NCBI GenBank assembly: GCA_027596945.1
Contig: JADGJH010000402.1
Coordinates: 350-19,326, forward strand
Direction of reading: 5' to 3'
Source of the DNA: Physocladia obscura
Taxonomy: Eukaryota > Chytridiomycota > Chytridiomycetes > Chytridiales > Chytriomycetaceae
Length of the DNA: 18,977 nucleotides
Numbering within the stretch: position 1 is the first letter of the stretch; every line of letters starts with the position of its first letter. The notes beneath the pieces were generated by a model. That model had not been told where the DNA came from. It made no database searches and was given only the letters and a program-made list of their open reading frames with translations. The position numbers and the translations under genes are program-made. Shown here one piece after another: positions 1 through 8,821 of the stretch.

Positions 1-30
1 AAAAATCTAGTAACAACCTCACAAAAAAAA

Positions 31-2775
31 TCACATCTCTCCTCCATCACCAGCATACCTTTTCGGCGCGTGCATCTTTATTTCTGGCACAGAACCAATA
101 ACTGCTCCATCTAAACCAACCGCCTCGCCATCATCCACACGTTCCCGCTTTAAATTAAAAATATCCCGCGGCGGCTGCACAAACAAGCTTGAACTTATTC
201 CACCATTGTATAACCCCGACGAAGACGCCGACGGCAGCAGCAACAATTCCGTCGTTGTTGGAACGGCAAGATGTACATTGCTTTCTGGAGGAGGTTGCGG
301 TCGTGTTTGGGGAAACAACTGGCTCGTAGTAGTGGACATGTTTACAAATATTTGTTTCTGCTGCTGGCGTTGCATCAGAAACGGATTTTGCTGCTGCTGC
401 TGCGATTGCAGTTGCTGAGGAAACATTGAGTGCGACGTGACAGCGCGTCGAACCGGTGGCACACCAGGCGGTCCGTTTCGTTTCACCTGCGGCTGTATCC
501 GCTGCTGATGTGGCAAACCTGGTAAAATTGACTGCAAGAAAACAGAAGCAGGTTCAGCGACAGGGCTGCTCTTGATAATGACAGGACTTTTGACCTGCGG
601 AATCAAAAGCTGAGAAATAGAAGCATTCGCCGTGGTACTTTCGGCAGAAACAACTGAATTGTCAAATCCTGAAGCATTCACCAATGGTGACTTAACAAGC
701 GTCGCAACAGTTGGCATGTTTGTTGTAAGCGGCGATTTCAAAATTCGGATACCAGGTGTTCCAGTAGGCGGAGATTTAATGATTGCACCACTGCTGAAAA
801 TAATACTGCTGTTGCCTTGATGTTGTTGTTGTCGTTGCACAGGCATCGCGCCGCTGAAACTCACCGCATTTCGAACCGGCGCGGCCATTCGCCCGGGAAC
901 TGCAATCATCTGCAGTGGTGGAGGTCCATCCAGCAACAGATTAGGCCCACTCCCAATACAATACTCACCAGACCCCAGATTTAATTGTTGCTGCTGTTGT
1001 TGTAATAACCCACTACCACTACCACCACCACCACCACCACCAACGCCACTACTACCGCTATTCGCAGCGGTAACAGCATTAAACACCCTTTTGTTCTGTG
1101 CACTTAAACAGCCCCGGAACACTTTCAAAAACATGTCGTATTCTTGTGTGCTAATCAAAATCTGATGATCGAGCGCAACAGCAAGCGCGCGACGAGCGTT
1201 CACGAGAGACCCGGCGATCCGCATGTTCATTGCCTCTGCGTTCGAGTGGCTGTTAATCGCGTGTCGGAACCATTTCTTCCAGACAACCGCGGACGTTTGG
1301 CCGTCACGGAGTTGGCATTCGACGAGCATGAGCGCGCAGAGGTATAATGATATTGGGTCTTGTTTGAGGGTGTCTGACAAAGGAGATTGGTTCTTTGCTG
1401 CTGTTGGAGCGGGGAATAAAAAACGCCGAATCAGTATGAGGGCATGCAAAAGAAAATGCGTGCCAAAGGGATCAACAGGCGCAGCAAAAGCCGAAGCAAC
1501 GAGAATTGAAAGTCTGCGTAGGATAAGGACGGTTTCAGAATCGATTTGAGTTGTCAGTTGTCGTTGTGATTGCTGAGACTGTTTTTGAAGTTGAATTGTG
1601 CCTTGCGATATATTTGCCAGCGGCGGAGAAACTGCTGCAGAAGACATTGATTGCGGAGACACACGCAGAATAGCCTCCTTTGCGGGTAGTGAATTGTTCG
1701 TTTCGGGTATTAATGTTGACAAGCCGGTCGACATTGGCAGCGAACTTCCAAATAACGAGTTCGACACACGAGAAACATTAGTCGGCGGTATGTATCCGAC
1801 AGACCCAGGTAACGGAAACGCATTTCCATTCGCATTCCCATTGGCAAAAACCGAGGCACCAGGAATACCAATCAATGAACCATTACGGCCCAAATTAATA
1901 GACCCAAATGGAGAAGACCGACCGTCCGACTGTTTTAGCTGTTGCGGCTGATTGTCCATTTGCGCGCGGATAGTTTCCTCGAATTTTGCATATTCAGCGT
2001 CATCCAATTCTTGGCTCAACAATTTCAGATTTGCATCCACATGCGATTTTTTGACAGACATATCCAGCAGAAGCTGCTTCACTTGCCGCTGAAGTTGCGT
2101 GAGACGCTGTCGGTCGCGGAAAACGGCAGATCCTTGCGGAGCTGAGGACAGTGCGCGGTATTGATTCGAAGCCGCCACATATTTTGAGGAAATCACGGCG
2201 TGTTCTGTGGCTAACGAGGATATTTGCGTCATTAACGAAACGGCAACGGCTTTTGGTAAATTTTGTGAATCCGAATCGACCATCGGACTGAATGAAAGTA
2301 GTTGTTGGGGTTTGGCATTAGAACTTTGTATTTGAGGCACGTAGGAAAATGACGCAGCGGATGAAACAGAAACAACAGAAGTCGTCGATGAGGATAAGGA
2401 AGGTACGGGCACAATGAGGGCAGGGGCAGGCGTTGACGAAGTAGAACTTGTTGACGTATTTGTGGATGAAATTACAGACAAATTTGAAACTGGCGGGGCC
2501 GCAGCAAAGGCGTGCGACGAAGCTGCCAGTCGCAAAGTGCGCAATAGTAAATCCATCACTACTGCAACACGACCCTCCATAATATTCCGGTGGTTCTGGC
2601 TGTTTTGACTTTGGCTCTGGGTGGGTTCCGGTACTGTTTGGATCTGATTTTGGCTCTGATTTTCCGTTTGCGGCCGTAATTCTGGCGCGCCCAATGCTAT
2701 TAAGTGAGGCAGTGGCGGTAGAACCATCGGTGCTGGCTGCGGATTCGCATTGATCAAGGTTGGTGAAACTCGCAT
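31..2775 (-). CDS. Large low-complexity protein with a cyclin-like box (914 aa)
   Basis: The uninterrupted frame ends in TGA at 31-33. I place the start at the first ATG (2773-2775). The longer frame to 2799 relies on a TTG and runs through a pyrimidine-rich TTTTTTCAG that looks like a 3' splice site, so a 5' leader exon is likely. Residues ~1-170 are P/Q/S-rich. Residues ~178-275 are a charged helical stretch, probably coiled coil. Residues ~410-565 form an alpha-helical block ending in NARRALAVALDHQ...STQEYDMFLK. This pattern resembles the end of the first cyclin fold, where a short helix precedes a 'left-over' LD.x.x.v...eY..fL helix. After it come a poly-Gly tract (codons ~577-588), a poly-Gln tract and a long disordered tail with LKRERVDD near the end, a possible nuclear signal. 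The composition suggests a nuclear regulatory or scaffold protein, perhaps a PCL-type cyclin or a transcription cofactor. The cyclin assignment is by eye only. Confidence 0.72.
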   Translation of the reverse strand: MRVSPTLINANPQPAPMVLPPLPHLIALGAPELRPQTENQSQNQIQTVPEPTQSQSQNSQNHRNIMEGRVAVVMDLLLRTLRLAASSHAFAAAPPVSNLSVISSTNTSTSSTSSTPAPALIVPVPSLSSSTTSVVSVSSAASFSYVPQIQSSNAKPQQLLSFSPMVDSDSQNLPKAVAVSLMTQISSLATEHAVISSKYVAASNQYRALSSAPQGSAVFRDRQRLTQLQRQVKQLLLDMSVKKSHVDANLKLLSQELDDAEYAKFEETIRAQMDNQPQQLKQSDGRSSPFGSINLGRNGSLIGIPGASVFANGNANGNAFPLPGSVGYIPPTNVSRVSNSLFGSSLPMSTGLSTLIPETNNSLPAKEAILRVSPQSMSSAAVSPPLANISQGTIQLQKQSQQSQRQLTTQIDSETVLILRRLSILVASAFAAPVDPFGTHFLLHALILIRRFLFPAPTAAKNQSPLSDTLKQDPISLYLCALMLVECQLRDGQTSAVVWKKWFRHAINSHSNAEAMNMRIAGSLVNARRALAVALDHQILISTQEYDMFLKVFRGCLSAQNKRVFNAVTAANSGSSGVGGGGGGGSGSGLLQQQQQQLNLGSGEYCIGSGPNLLLDGPPPLQMIAVPGRMAAPVRNAVSFSGAMPVQRQQQHQGNSSIIFSSGAIIKSPPTGTPGIRILKSPLTTNMPTVATLVKSPLVNASGFDNSVVSAESTTANASISQLLIPQVKSPVIIKSSPVAEPASVFLQSILPGLPHQQRIQPQVKRNGPPGVPPVRRAVTSHSMFPQQLQSQQQQQNPFLMQRQQQKQIFVNMSTTTSQLFPQTRPQPPPESNVHLAVPTTTELLLLPSASSSGLYNGGISSSLFVQPPRDIFNLKRERVDDGEAVGLDGAVIGSVPEIKMHAPKRYAGDGGEM

Positions 2776-3146
2776 TTGATTGAACTCTGAAAAAATCAAT
2801 CAAAAACGAAATGAAAAAAAATCTAGTTTTCATCTCATTTCTGCTCCCTCGGCATTTTTATTCAAATAGTTGCTGTAATCGTGCATAATTCCGCTTCATT
2901 TATGATTTTTTTAGAGAAATTCCGTTAGTTCTTTCTTATTCTTTTATATGATTCTTCATCTCTGTTTCGAATTGGTCAAGGTTCAGCCCAATCAAAAACA
3001 CAAAACAAGGACGAGGTGACAAAGAAAGGTTCTGAAAAGGTTCTGCAGAGTTTTTGAACTCTTTTTTCTTCTTCCATACCCAGTACGAGCCTCCAACTTT
3101 AATGTTGGATTGCTTATTAATCGTATTTTGTTTTTTGAATTTGTGA
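2776..3146. promoter_or_regulatory. Divergent intergenic region / likely bidirectional promoter
   Basis: These 371 bp separate the start codons of two divergently oriented genes, the cyclin-like gene (minus) and the CDGSH gene (plus). The region is AT-rich. On the minus strand it contains a TTTTTTCAG acceptor just before the ATG at 2775, suggesting that part of it is a 5' leader intron of the cyclin-like gene. I see no convincing TATA box. A shared promoter is inferred from layout only. Confidence 0.45.
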
Positions 3147-3745
3147 ATGGAAAATCTCTCGGTGGCTGATATTGAAGATCTAACCGATTCGCAGTGCTTG
3201 CAGCCATGCGTTCCGATGGTACACAATAGACTACAATACTTTTTTTTTTTTTTTTCTTCTTTTTATGCTTCCGTTTTGTTTAGTATGGCCCAGTTAATAT
3301 ACGCAATCTACCGATAGGGAAAACAATGCTATGGTGTACATGCGGTTTATCAAAGACACAACCTTGGTGTGATGGTGAGTTTTTATTTATTTTTTATTTA
3401 GATCGATAAACTCTTCTCGATAAAGGCACTCATCGTGGAACAAAATTCAAACCTCTCAAATGGATCGTTGGCAGAACGAAAAAAGACGGACATGCGCAGA
3501 CACTGTACAGTATATGTAATTGCAAATATACAAAAGATCCACCTTTCTGCGATGCTACCCGTAAGATTATTATTGTTAAAGTTATGTATTTCTTTTACTT
3601 TTTTTATTACTTTGCAGACATTCACCTGCCACTAAAATACATTCAACAAATGAAAGAATGCGTGGATTTCAGAAATCATGCAACCGTGGAAAAAATCTGT
3701 GAAAAATGTGGGTATATTCCGGGGTGTCTGGATGATTTTTACTGA
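3147..3745 (+). CDS. Double-CDGSH iron-sulfur domain protein, four exons (141 aa)
   Basis: Four exons splice cleanly: 3147-3218, 3284-3374, 3426-3560 and 3618-3745. All three introns (65, 51 and 57 nt) have GT...AG ends and the phases agree. The spliced product carries two CDGSH iron-sulfur motifs: CTCGLSKTQPWCDGTH, an exact C-x-C-x2-S-x3-P-x-C-D-G-x-H, and CNCKYTKDPPFCDATH, with the Gly changed to Ala. Between them is the family's KFKPLKW stretch. Each motif's three Cys and one His should bind one [2Fe-2S] cluster. Two motifs in a protein without a membrane anchor resemble the CISD3 (MiNT) class, which is mitochondrial and linked to iron and redox handling. The ATG at 3147 is directly preceded by an in-frame TGA. 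The 24-residue leader is acidic and unlike a mitochondrial presequence. The C-terminal ~30 residues carry an extra CEKCGYIPGC segment. Exons are too short to show as single frames, so the gene is easily missed. Confidence 0.9.
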
Positions 3746-3860
3746 CAGACGGTAAAATAAGACGTGTCAATATTGTATCCAATTTTTACTCTTTGATTTT
3801 TGAGTTTGAGAGAAGAAAAAATAAGACATTTCCCAACTGCTGAAAAAAAAAGCAGTAGAG

Positions 3861-4162
3861 TGTTTATTTCCAAGAATAAAACTCCTTTTAAAAATGCCCA
3901 ATTCTGTGTCTCAAAAATTGCCTCAAAACATTATCCATCAATTTTTATGCCTCAATCTTGATTGTAAAACCAATGTTTTTGCAAAAGAAATTATTCAAAT
4001 GTGAAATGCAGTCAGTACATTTCTATACCCATTCTTAAAATTTTACCATAAAAGGAAATAAATTTTATATTATCTCTCATAATATCTAATAAATAATATT
4101 TCTATTTCCAATTCTAGACTAATCTATTCTATAATGTGCATTCAGCTTGTATAAGATATTTA
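3861..4162 (+). repeat. Dispersed ~300-bp AT-rich repeat, copy 1
   Basis: This copy aligns along its whole length with 4484-4785. Shared blocks include ATTTC(C/T)AAGAATA, CCAATTC, AAAGAAATTATTCAAATGTG, ATCTAATAAATAATAT and TTCAG(C/T)TTGTATAA. The 5' part also matches the copy at the window end. A short motif, (T)GCCTCAA, recurs about three times at ~20-25-nt spacing in every copy. It contains an AATAAA at 3875-3880 that could serve as the polyadenylation signal of the CDGSH gene just upstream. No coding capacity is visible. It may be a MITE, a solo LTR or a SINE-like element; the class is unresolved. Confidence 0.75.
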
Positions 4163-4258
4163 ACCTTGGTCAATTGCTGTGGGAACATTTTGTTAATTGT
4201 TCTATTCAAATTATTCATTTAGAAAAGACTCAAAAACCAAAATATTGTTCTTTTCATT

Positions 4259-4405
4259 AGGGTGAGTATCAGTGCCTTCTGTGTATTTTTCATAGGGCAC
4301 ATGCAACAGAGTGAAATTTATGGCGTACTGTCTTCAATTACAGAAAACGCAAAAATATCCAGGGTGCAATTTTAGATTATGAATGGTCCCATTATACCAT
4401 AAAAC
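4259..4405 (+). pseudogene. Fragment of a Tc1/mariner-like DDE transposase, copy B
   Basis: The fragment matches the larger relic at 8822-9742. GGTGAGTATCAGTGCCTTC corresponds to the stretch near 9366. Then, after a gap of roughly 55 nt, GGCACATGCAACAGAGTG corresponds to GGCACATTCAACAAAACA near 9450. Translated, it gives pieces such as GTCNRVKFMAYCLQL and KYPGCNFRL. These correspond to the region between the first and second catalytic Asp of Tc1/mariner-like (DDE_3) transposases. It also has an in-frame TGA. It lies between repeat copies 1 and 2 and abuts copy 2 directly, so it was probably broken by that insertion. Confidence 0.7.
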
Positions 4406-4411
4406 AGTAAC

Positions 4412-4785
4412 TGTTTGTTGAATTCTGTGGAAGCAGATTCACTTGAACTTGTGTAATTGGGTACAATAAAGTATAATTTAGAACTAGAATCTTATTATTT
4501 ATTTCTAAGAATAGGCCCTCTTTAAATGACCAATTCCATGCCTCAAAATAAAACTTTTGTGCCTCAATTCTTATACCTCAATATTGATTAAAAACCAATT
4601 TCTTAACAAAAGAAATTATTCAAATGTGAAAGACACAGTTAAAATATTTAATCTCAATTTTTAAATTTCACCGCAAATGCAAATAAACTTTATATCCTTT
4701 CATAGTATCTAATAAATAATATGTCTATTTTCAATTCTACATCAACTATTATTTAACATATATTCAGTTTGTATAATATAATTTA
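4412..4785 (+). repeat. Dispersed AT-rich repeat, copy 2
   Basis: This is the longest copy in the window. Its first ~170 nt, from TTGTTGAATTCTGTGG through GCAGATTCACTTGAACT and AGTATAATTTAGA, match 18799-18977. Its remaining part matches 3861-4162. So copy 1 seems to lack the 5' portion, while copy 3 is cut by the window edge. It is in direct orientation to the other two copies and flanks the transposase fragment at 4259-4405. Confidence 0.8.
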
Positions 4786-4830
4786 TTTCTAAATCCAACA
4801 CACTCTCACCAACCACGCAAAAAGACACAC

Positions 4831-5369
4831 ATGTTCTTCTCACAATTTGCAGCAAACACCAAAAAGCATAATCTAATAGCATTATCATACACTCTTGACT
4901 GGTACAAAGTAATACAGCAAATACTAAAAAATGACCAATTTAATGATATCATGAACTCATACTTGGAAATTACTGAAACCATTAAAAACCTTGTGACATG
5001 GGAAAATATTCTGGCCTCCTTAAACATACCCAACCACCCACAGACATTTGGATGGATAGATCAAAAACTGATACAAGTCTAACAGGCACTACAATATTTT
5101 CTCAAAACAACCAAAAATTGAGGACCATACACAACTATTCAAATTCAAATATGAAAATAACTCACCTTACAAAGCAAAAATACTAGCAATTAATGCTACA
5201 CTACATAAAATACCTCACAACACAGAAAAAAAATTCTTCACAGACTCTAAATCTTCAATCAAAAATATCAAAAAAGTTAAAAAATTTGTAGGCACAAGCA
5301 ACAGACATATCTTAAAAACCAATTATGCAACAATTATTATTGGAACTAAAAAAAATATATATAAATAAA
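4831..5369 (+). pseudogene. LINE-type retrotransposon relic with RNase H domain
   Basis: Three overlapping frames on the same strand read as one decayed polyprotein end. The first (4831-5082) ends in TWENILASLNIP and resembles the linker between reverse transcriptase and RNase H. The second gives DIWMDRSKTDTS, with the first catalytic Asp at 5055-5057 where TDGS is usual. The third, from ~5139, gives PYKAKILAINATLHKIP and KKFFTDSKSSIKNI. Together these follow the RNase H layout D...(A)E...TDS of non-LTR elements. The Glu of the usual AE is replaced by Lys (AK), and at least two frameshifts separate the pieces, so the copy is dead. A TAA ends the last frame near 5369. No poly(A) tail or target duplication was identified. 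Confidence 0.62.
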
Positions 5370-5592
5370 TGAAAAACAAGATTTAATAGATATTCCTCCA
5401 CCAGAAAACTAAAAACCTAAACAATGAATGTGAAATTAAAACACAGAAATCAACCCATAACTTATCTTCCTCAGGTTAAAAAACAATTATCTAGATAAAT
5501 ACCCATTCACACATGTAAAACACACTTTCAAACCTTACTGCATACTACACCTCAAGGCTGATGCACTGCAGTGTGAGATTGATTCATGCTTT

Positions 5593-5844
5593 GTGTTGTA
5601 TTTTTTGCATTTCAACCTTGTGACTAAAATTGCCACAAGCAATCTGCTGTCAAACAATCAATCACCAACAAACCCAAACTCTGATCCCTCAGCCATCAAA
5701 AACAGCAACCAACCAAACAAACATTCTCCAGCCAACTCCCATAACTCAGTCAAAAGCAAAGGAAAAAATGAAGAGAACAAAAAAAGTGCTACCAGGGGAA
5801 GAAGCCAAAATGCATCAGGAAAAGTGCTACTAAACCTTAGGTAA
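5593..5844 (+). other. Low-complexity N/S/K-rich open frame, unknown
   Basis: An 83-codon ATG frame encodes a hydrophobic start followed by an Asn/Ser/Pro/Lys-rich stretch (NQPNKHSPANSHN, KGKNEENKKS). It lies downstream of the LINE relic in CA-rich DNA. Composition alone could keep such a frame open by chance. It might be a nucleic-acid-binding ORF of a retroelement, but no zinc knuckle or other motif is visible. I list it only as a possible relic. Confidence 0.2.
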
Positions 5845-6953
5845 ACACATATTAAAAGCAACAACTAAAACAGCAACTATAGCTAATTTATTAAAAACAC
5901 AAAAGCCACTTTATTAAAAACATCATTTTATTAAAACATGAGTATCTTCTACCACAAAGCCTGTTCAGCTGCACAAATACTTACAGTTAGCTTGTCTACA
6001 ATGTCAGGTATAAAAAAAGGAGTTATGCATCCCAATTTTAAAAGTACACCACAAAACAGAGAAAACTGTGAGGAACTGAAGCCATATAATGGTATCAATC
6101 CTGAATCAGGAGCACAATGCAATTAACTAACACAAAGGCAGCATATTTTCTCAGGATACTATGAGTTAAAGTTGAAGTTGAAGTTTAATATCTAATGAAG
6201 ACTTTCTTTTAGTTAAAACGAACAATAATAAAGTGAAGGAAAAGAGTTGGGTTCAAGTAGTTCTTGAAATAAAAAGAAAAAGAATAGAAGATACTTCAAA
6301 AGAAAAATAGTTGAAAAGTGGTTGGAAATCGCTTGAATTGTTTTCAAATTTTTGAAAATTCTAGAAAATTCTTCAAGAAAAATTGGATTAGCGACTTAAT
6401 TTTCAACAAGTTCATTCAGAAGCGCTGTATTATTTCCGCCAAACCACACGACTTTCGTCTTTCGTTTTTTCTACAAATATCCATCTGCAAACCTGACGGT
6501 CAAAGATCTTTGGATTTATTAAAAAAATTTTTCCGATTTTCGTTGAAATTACTGGGAGTCAACTGGACGATTTTGATCCAATTTTTCACGGCATTCCGCT
6601 AGACATTTTGTAAGTTTCAAAAACCTGAAGAATATCCTCAAAAAACCTTTCCGATTCTGGTACTCATCAGGATAACCGTCCGCCCAGGATCTTCTGGTAT
6701 ACTCTCGTTTTGTAATTAGATCATTAGGCTGATAATGGCAAATTTTTGTCAATCAATACAAATTTTCGTTACCACACAGCCAAAAACACTTTAAAAATAA
6801 TACTAATAACAATTGCCCTGTCATTTCTGTTTCCTTTCAAAGCAATTTAATATTCATGCATCAAACTTTCAAAAGTTAAATAAATATAAAAAATTCAAAG
6901 GGACAAACTCACTGCTCTTTTTCAAGACTAACCCCACTCGGTGTTCAATCCAG
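5845..6953. other. AT-rich intergenic DNA without recognisable gene
   Basis: Short frames occur on both strands, but none has conserved motifs, matching splice sites or coding-like composition. The section 6300-6760 is rich in AAAATT/TTTTCCGATT words and slightly less AT-rich patches. The last few hundred bases are probably the upstream region of the glycosyltransferase gene. A short tandem GTTGAA-type run occurs near 6168-6185. Confidence 0.4.
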
Positions 6954-7022
6954 GTATGTTACTTCCCCCAAAAAGCTGTAAATTATTACAAAACAATATC
7001 TGTTCAAATCTGATTTCCGCAG
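6954..7022 (+). other. Possible 5' leader intron of the glycosyltransferase gene
   Basis: A GTATGT donor at 6954 and a TTTCCGCAG acceptor ending at 7022 define a 69-nt intron with the same size and signals as the verified coding introns in this window. It would leave a ~90-nt leader before the ATG at 7113. A second acceptor-like TTGCAG lies at ~7127-7133, so another first exon is possible. Only RNA evidence can settle it. Confidence 0.4.
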
Positions 7023-7112
7023 TTGTCCCATATCGGAATTATTTGTCAAGCCTGCCAATCAAAAATGTCAAAATGAAAGATTTATTCAAATCAAAAAAAA
7101 ACAACAAATTTG

Positions 7113-8681
7113 ATGCGTTTCTCACACTTGCAGAAAGTACTTATCGGTAGTGCTATTCTATTCTCGCTTCTTGGTTTCACTACATTTCTAAATCTTGACG
7201 GTTTCACACCCTGGAAGGCTTACATCTCCGGTGATAAATCAAATCCAGTATCATCAGAGGAACCCAAAAACGAACCCCAACAGAAATTTGTTTATGCCAA
7301 TTTCGACACTATCATCCGTCCAAAAAATTCCACATCTGGATTCACAATGCAAGAGCTCGTGGATTTGTGCCACTATGGCGGAGACTTGCACCTGTCACGC
7401 TTCCGTGCCTTTAAAAGCCAGGATTTCTACGCCCTTGTCAACGATTACACAGAGACCTGCTTTCCGTTGGAATTCTCCACAAGCGGTGGCGCGCGCTCGA
7501 TGGGCCACTGCAGCGACTTTGCCAATTACATTTACTATGGCGGCGCACGACTGTCAATGGACTTTGGCGGATTTCCAGAGATTTTAGACCGCAAGATGCA
7601 CAATTGTCCTACCACAGTTCGAGTGCATGGCGAGTATCCGAACTGGCAGTTTTTTGGCATGAATCTCACGAATTATTGGATGCCGAATCTCGAACAAATA
7701 CAGGTTGAGCAGATGAAGTTTTTTGAGCATATTGACACTGTTTTGTGTAAAGTTCGGGCCATGTGTGTTGCTGTAGAACGGTTCATCAACGCGCAGCAGA
7801 CGAATAATACATTTGGGATTCATAAGTTTCCGAAATTCAAGTACATGAGTCACAGTTCGCCTGACCCGTTTGAAGATGGCCCTAAATTGCTCGGAGAAGA
7901 AGAGTTTAAAAACATCACACAGGTTCCGTATTTTGTTTCTGCTTATTTCCTGTTTATTCACATTATTGCTCAAATGATCAGGATTACAACACATTTTATC
8001 ATTCTTATGGTCACTCTGGACGTAAATCCACACAGCAAGTTTTTCAATGCTGGCGCAAACATCCAGAATGGCCAAATTTGACAATTGTTGGTGAGTACAA
8101 CAAGTACATTCACATGCGAATGGTGACAATTTTTGGTTGCATACACACTCACTCTCATACTCTCACAATCACACACATACACACACAAACTAGGAAACGA
8201 ACAAAAAAAAGATTTTGCTCGAAATATACTGGGCAAATTTCCGACAAACATCCACATCAAATCACACTTAGAGTTTCCAGAACTTCGTCGCTTGCAACTA
8301 ACAAGCGGTGTTCATCTGTGTCCGTCTTCTCAAGAAGGATACGGGCATTATATCAATGAAGCTCGTGCTGTTGGTGCCGTCGTGCTAGTGACAGACCATG
8401 CGCCAATGAATGAGTTTGTTGAAGATGGCATTAGTGGAATTCTTGTTGATCATTACGACTTAACTACTGAGTCGTATCAAGGAATGGCACCATATTTTAA
8501 GAGTGTGGCTCCGGTTGGAGAGGATCATATTTGTTCTGCAGTTTCAAGGGTATTGAAATTGACCATTGAGGAACGAAGGCAGATTGGGCAGAATGCGCGC
8601 AAAAACTATCTTCATGACAAAAATGAGATGATTAAAAATATTGAAGAACTTCGAAATGAGATTACCAAAAAGACAATTTAA
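7113..8681 (+). CDS. Type II membrane-anchored GT-B glycosyltransferase, three exons (468 aa)
   Basis: Exons 7113-7922, 7982-8090 and 8194-8681 join in phase across introns of 59 and 103 nt (GT...AG). Residues ~8-28 (KVLIGSAILFSLLGFTTFL) form an uncleaved signal anchor, so the enzyme should sit in the Golgi/ER with a lumenal catalytic domain. The second exon restores YHSYGHSGRKS and WPNLTIVG, the start of the C-terminal Rossmann half. The third contains HLCPSSQEGYGHYINEA, an E-x7-E motif (E-GYGHYIN-E) that binds the nucleotide-sugar donor in GT-B retaining enzymes of the GT1/GT4 glycogenin-unlike type. It is followed by GAVVLVTDHAPMNEFV. The N-terminal half includes IYYGGARLSMDF and RVHGEYPNWQF, which I recall from chytrid hypothetical glycosyltransferases. 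Acceptor and donor are unknown. Single-frame reading through intron 1 gives a false 323-residue end. The ATG at 7113 is preferred over the TTG at 7110. Confidence 0.88.
8142..8190 (+). repeat. CA/CT-rich microsatellite inside intron 2
   Basis: This is an imperfect run of CACAC, CTCTCA and ACACACA words located wholly within the second intron of the glycosyltransferase gene. It explains why this intron (103 nt) is longer than the others. Length polymorphism would be expected. Confidence 0.8.
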
Positions 8682-8821
8682 ATATTTTACTCAATAATAG
8701 TGTTTTATTATTCCAGCATTTTTACTAAATCTAAAATAATATTTGTAAATTTTTTTGTTGGCTAATATTCTTTTTCTTGAAAATGTCATTTTTCTGAGAT
8801 TTCAGTTTTGAATTTGAGAAA

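Noticed and set aside
2318..2833. 171-codon minus-strand frame overlapping the cyclin-like gene
   Set aside because: It is a shifted reading of the same strand region as the 914-residue protein and is kept open by its Ser/Thr/Pro-rich composition. The longer frame has the coherent domain structure.
3435..3635. 66-codon plus-strand frame in the CDGSH locus
   Set aside because: It is a wrong-frame reading of CDGSH exon 3 plus intron 3.
3841..6300. Possible CRISPR-like or tandem repeat array
   Set aside because: The GCCTCAA words and direct repeats have irregular spacing and occur within dispersed repeat copies. The window is eukaryotic and no array is present.
7923..8081. Unspliced C-terminal end of the first glycosyltransferase frame
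   Set aside because: Reading through the 59-nt intron gives an unrelated hydrophobic end. Splicing restores the conserved SYGHSGRKS and LTIVG segments.
7584..8129. 181-codon frame antisense to the glycosyltransferase
   Set aside because: It lies opposite exons 1-2 and intron 1 of a gene with clear motifs and splice sites. Its product has no recognisable features.
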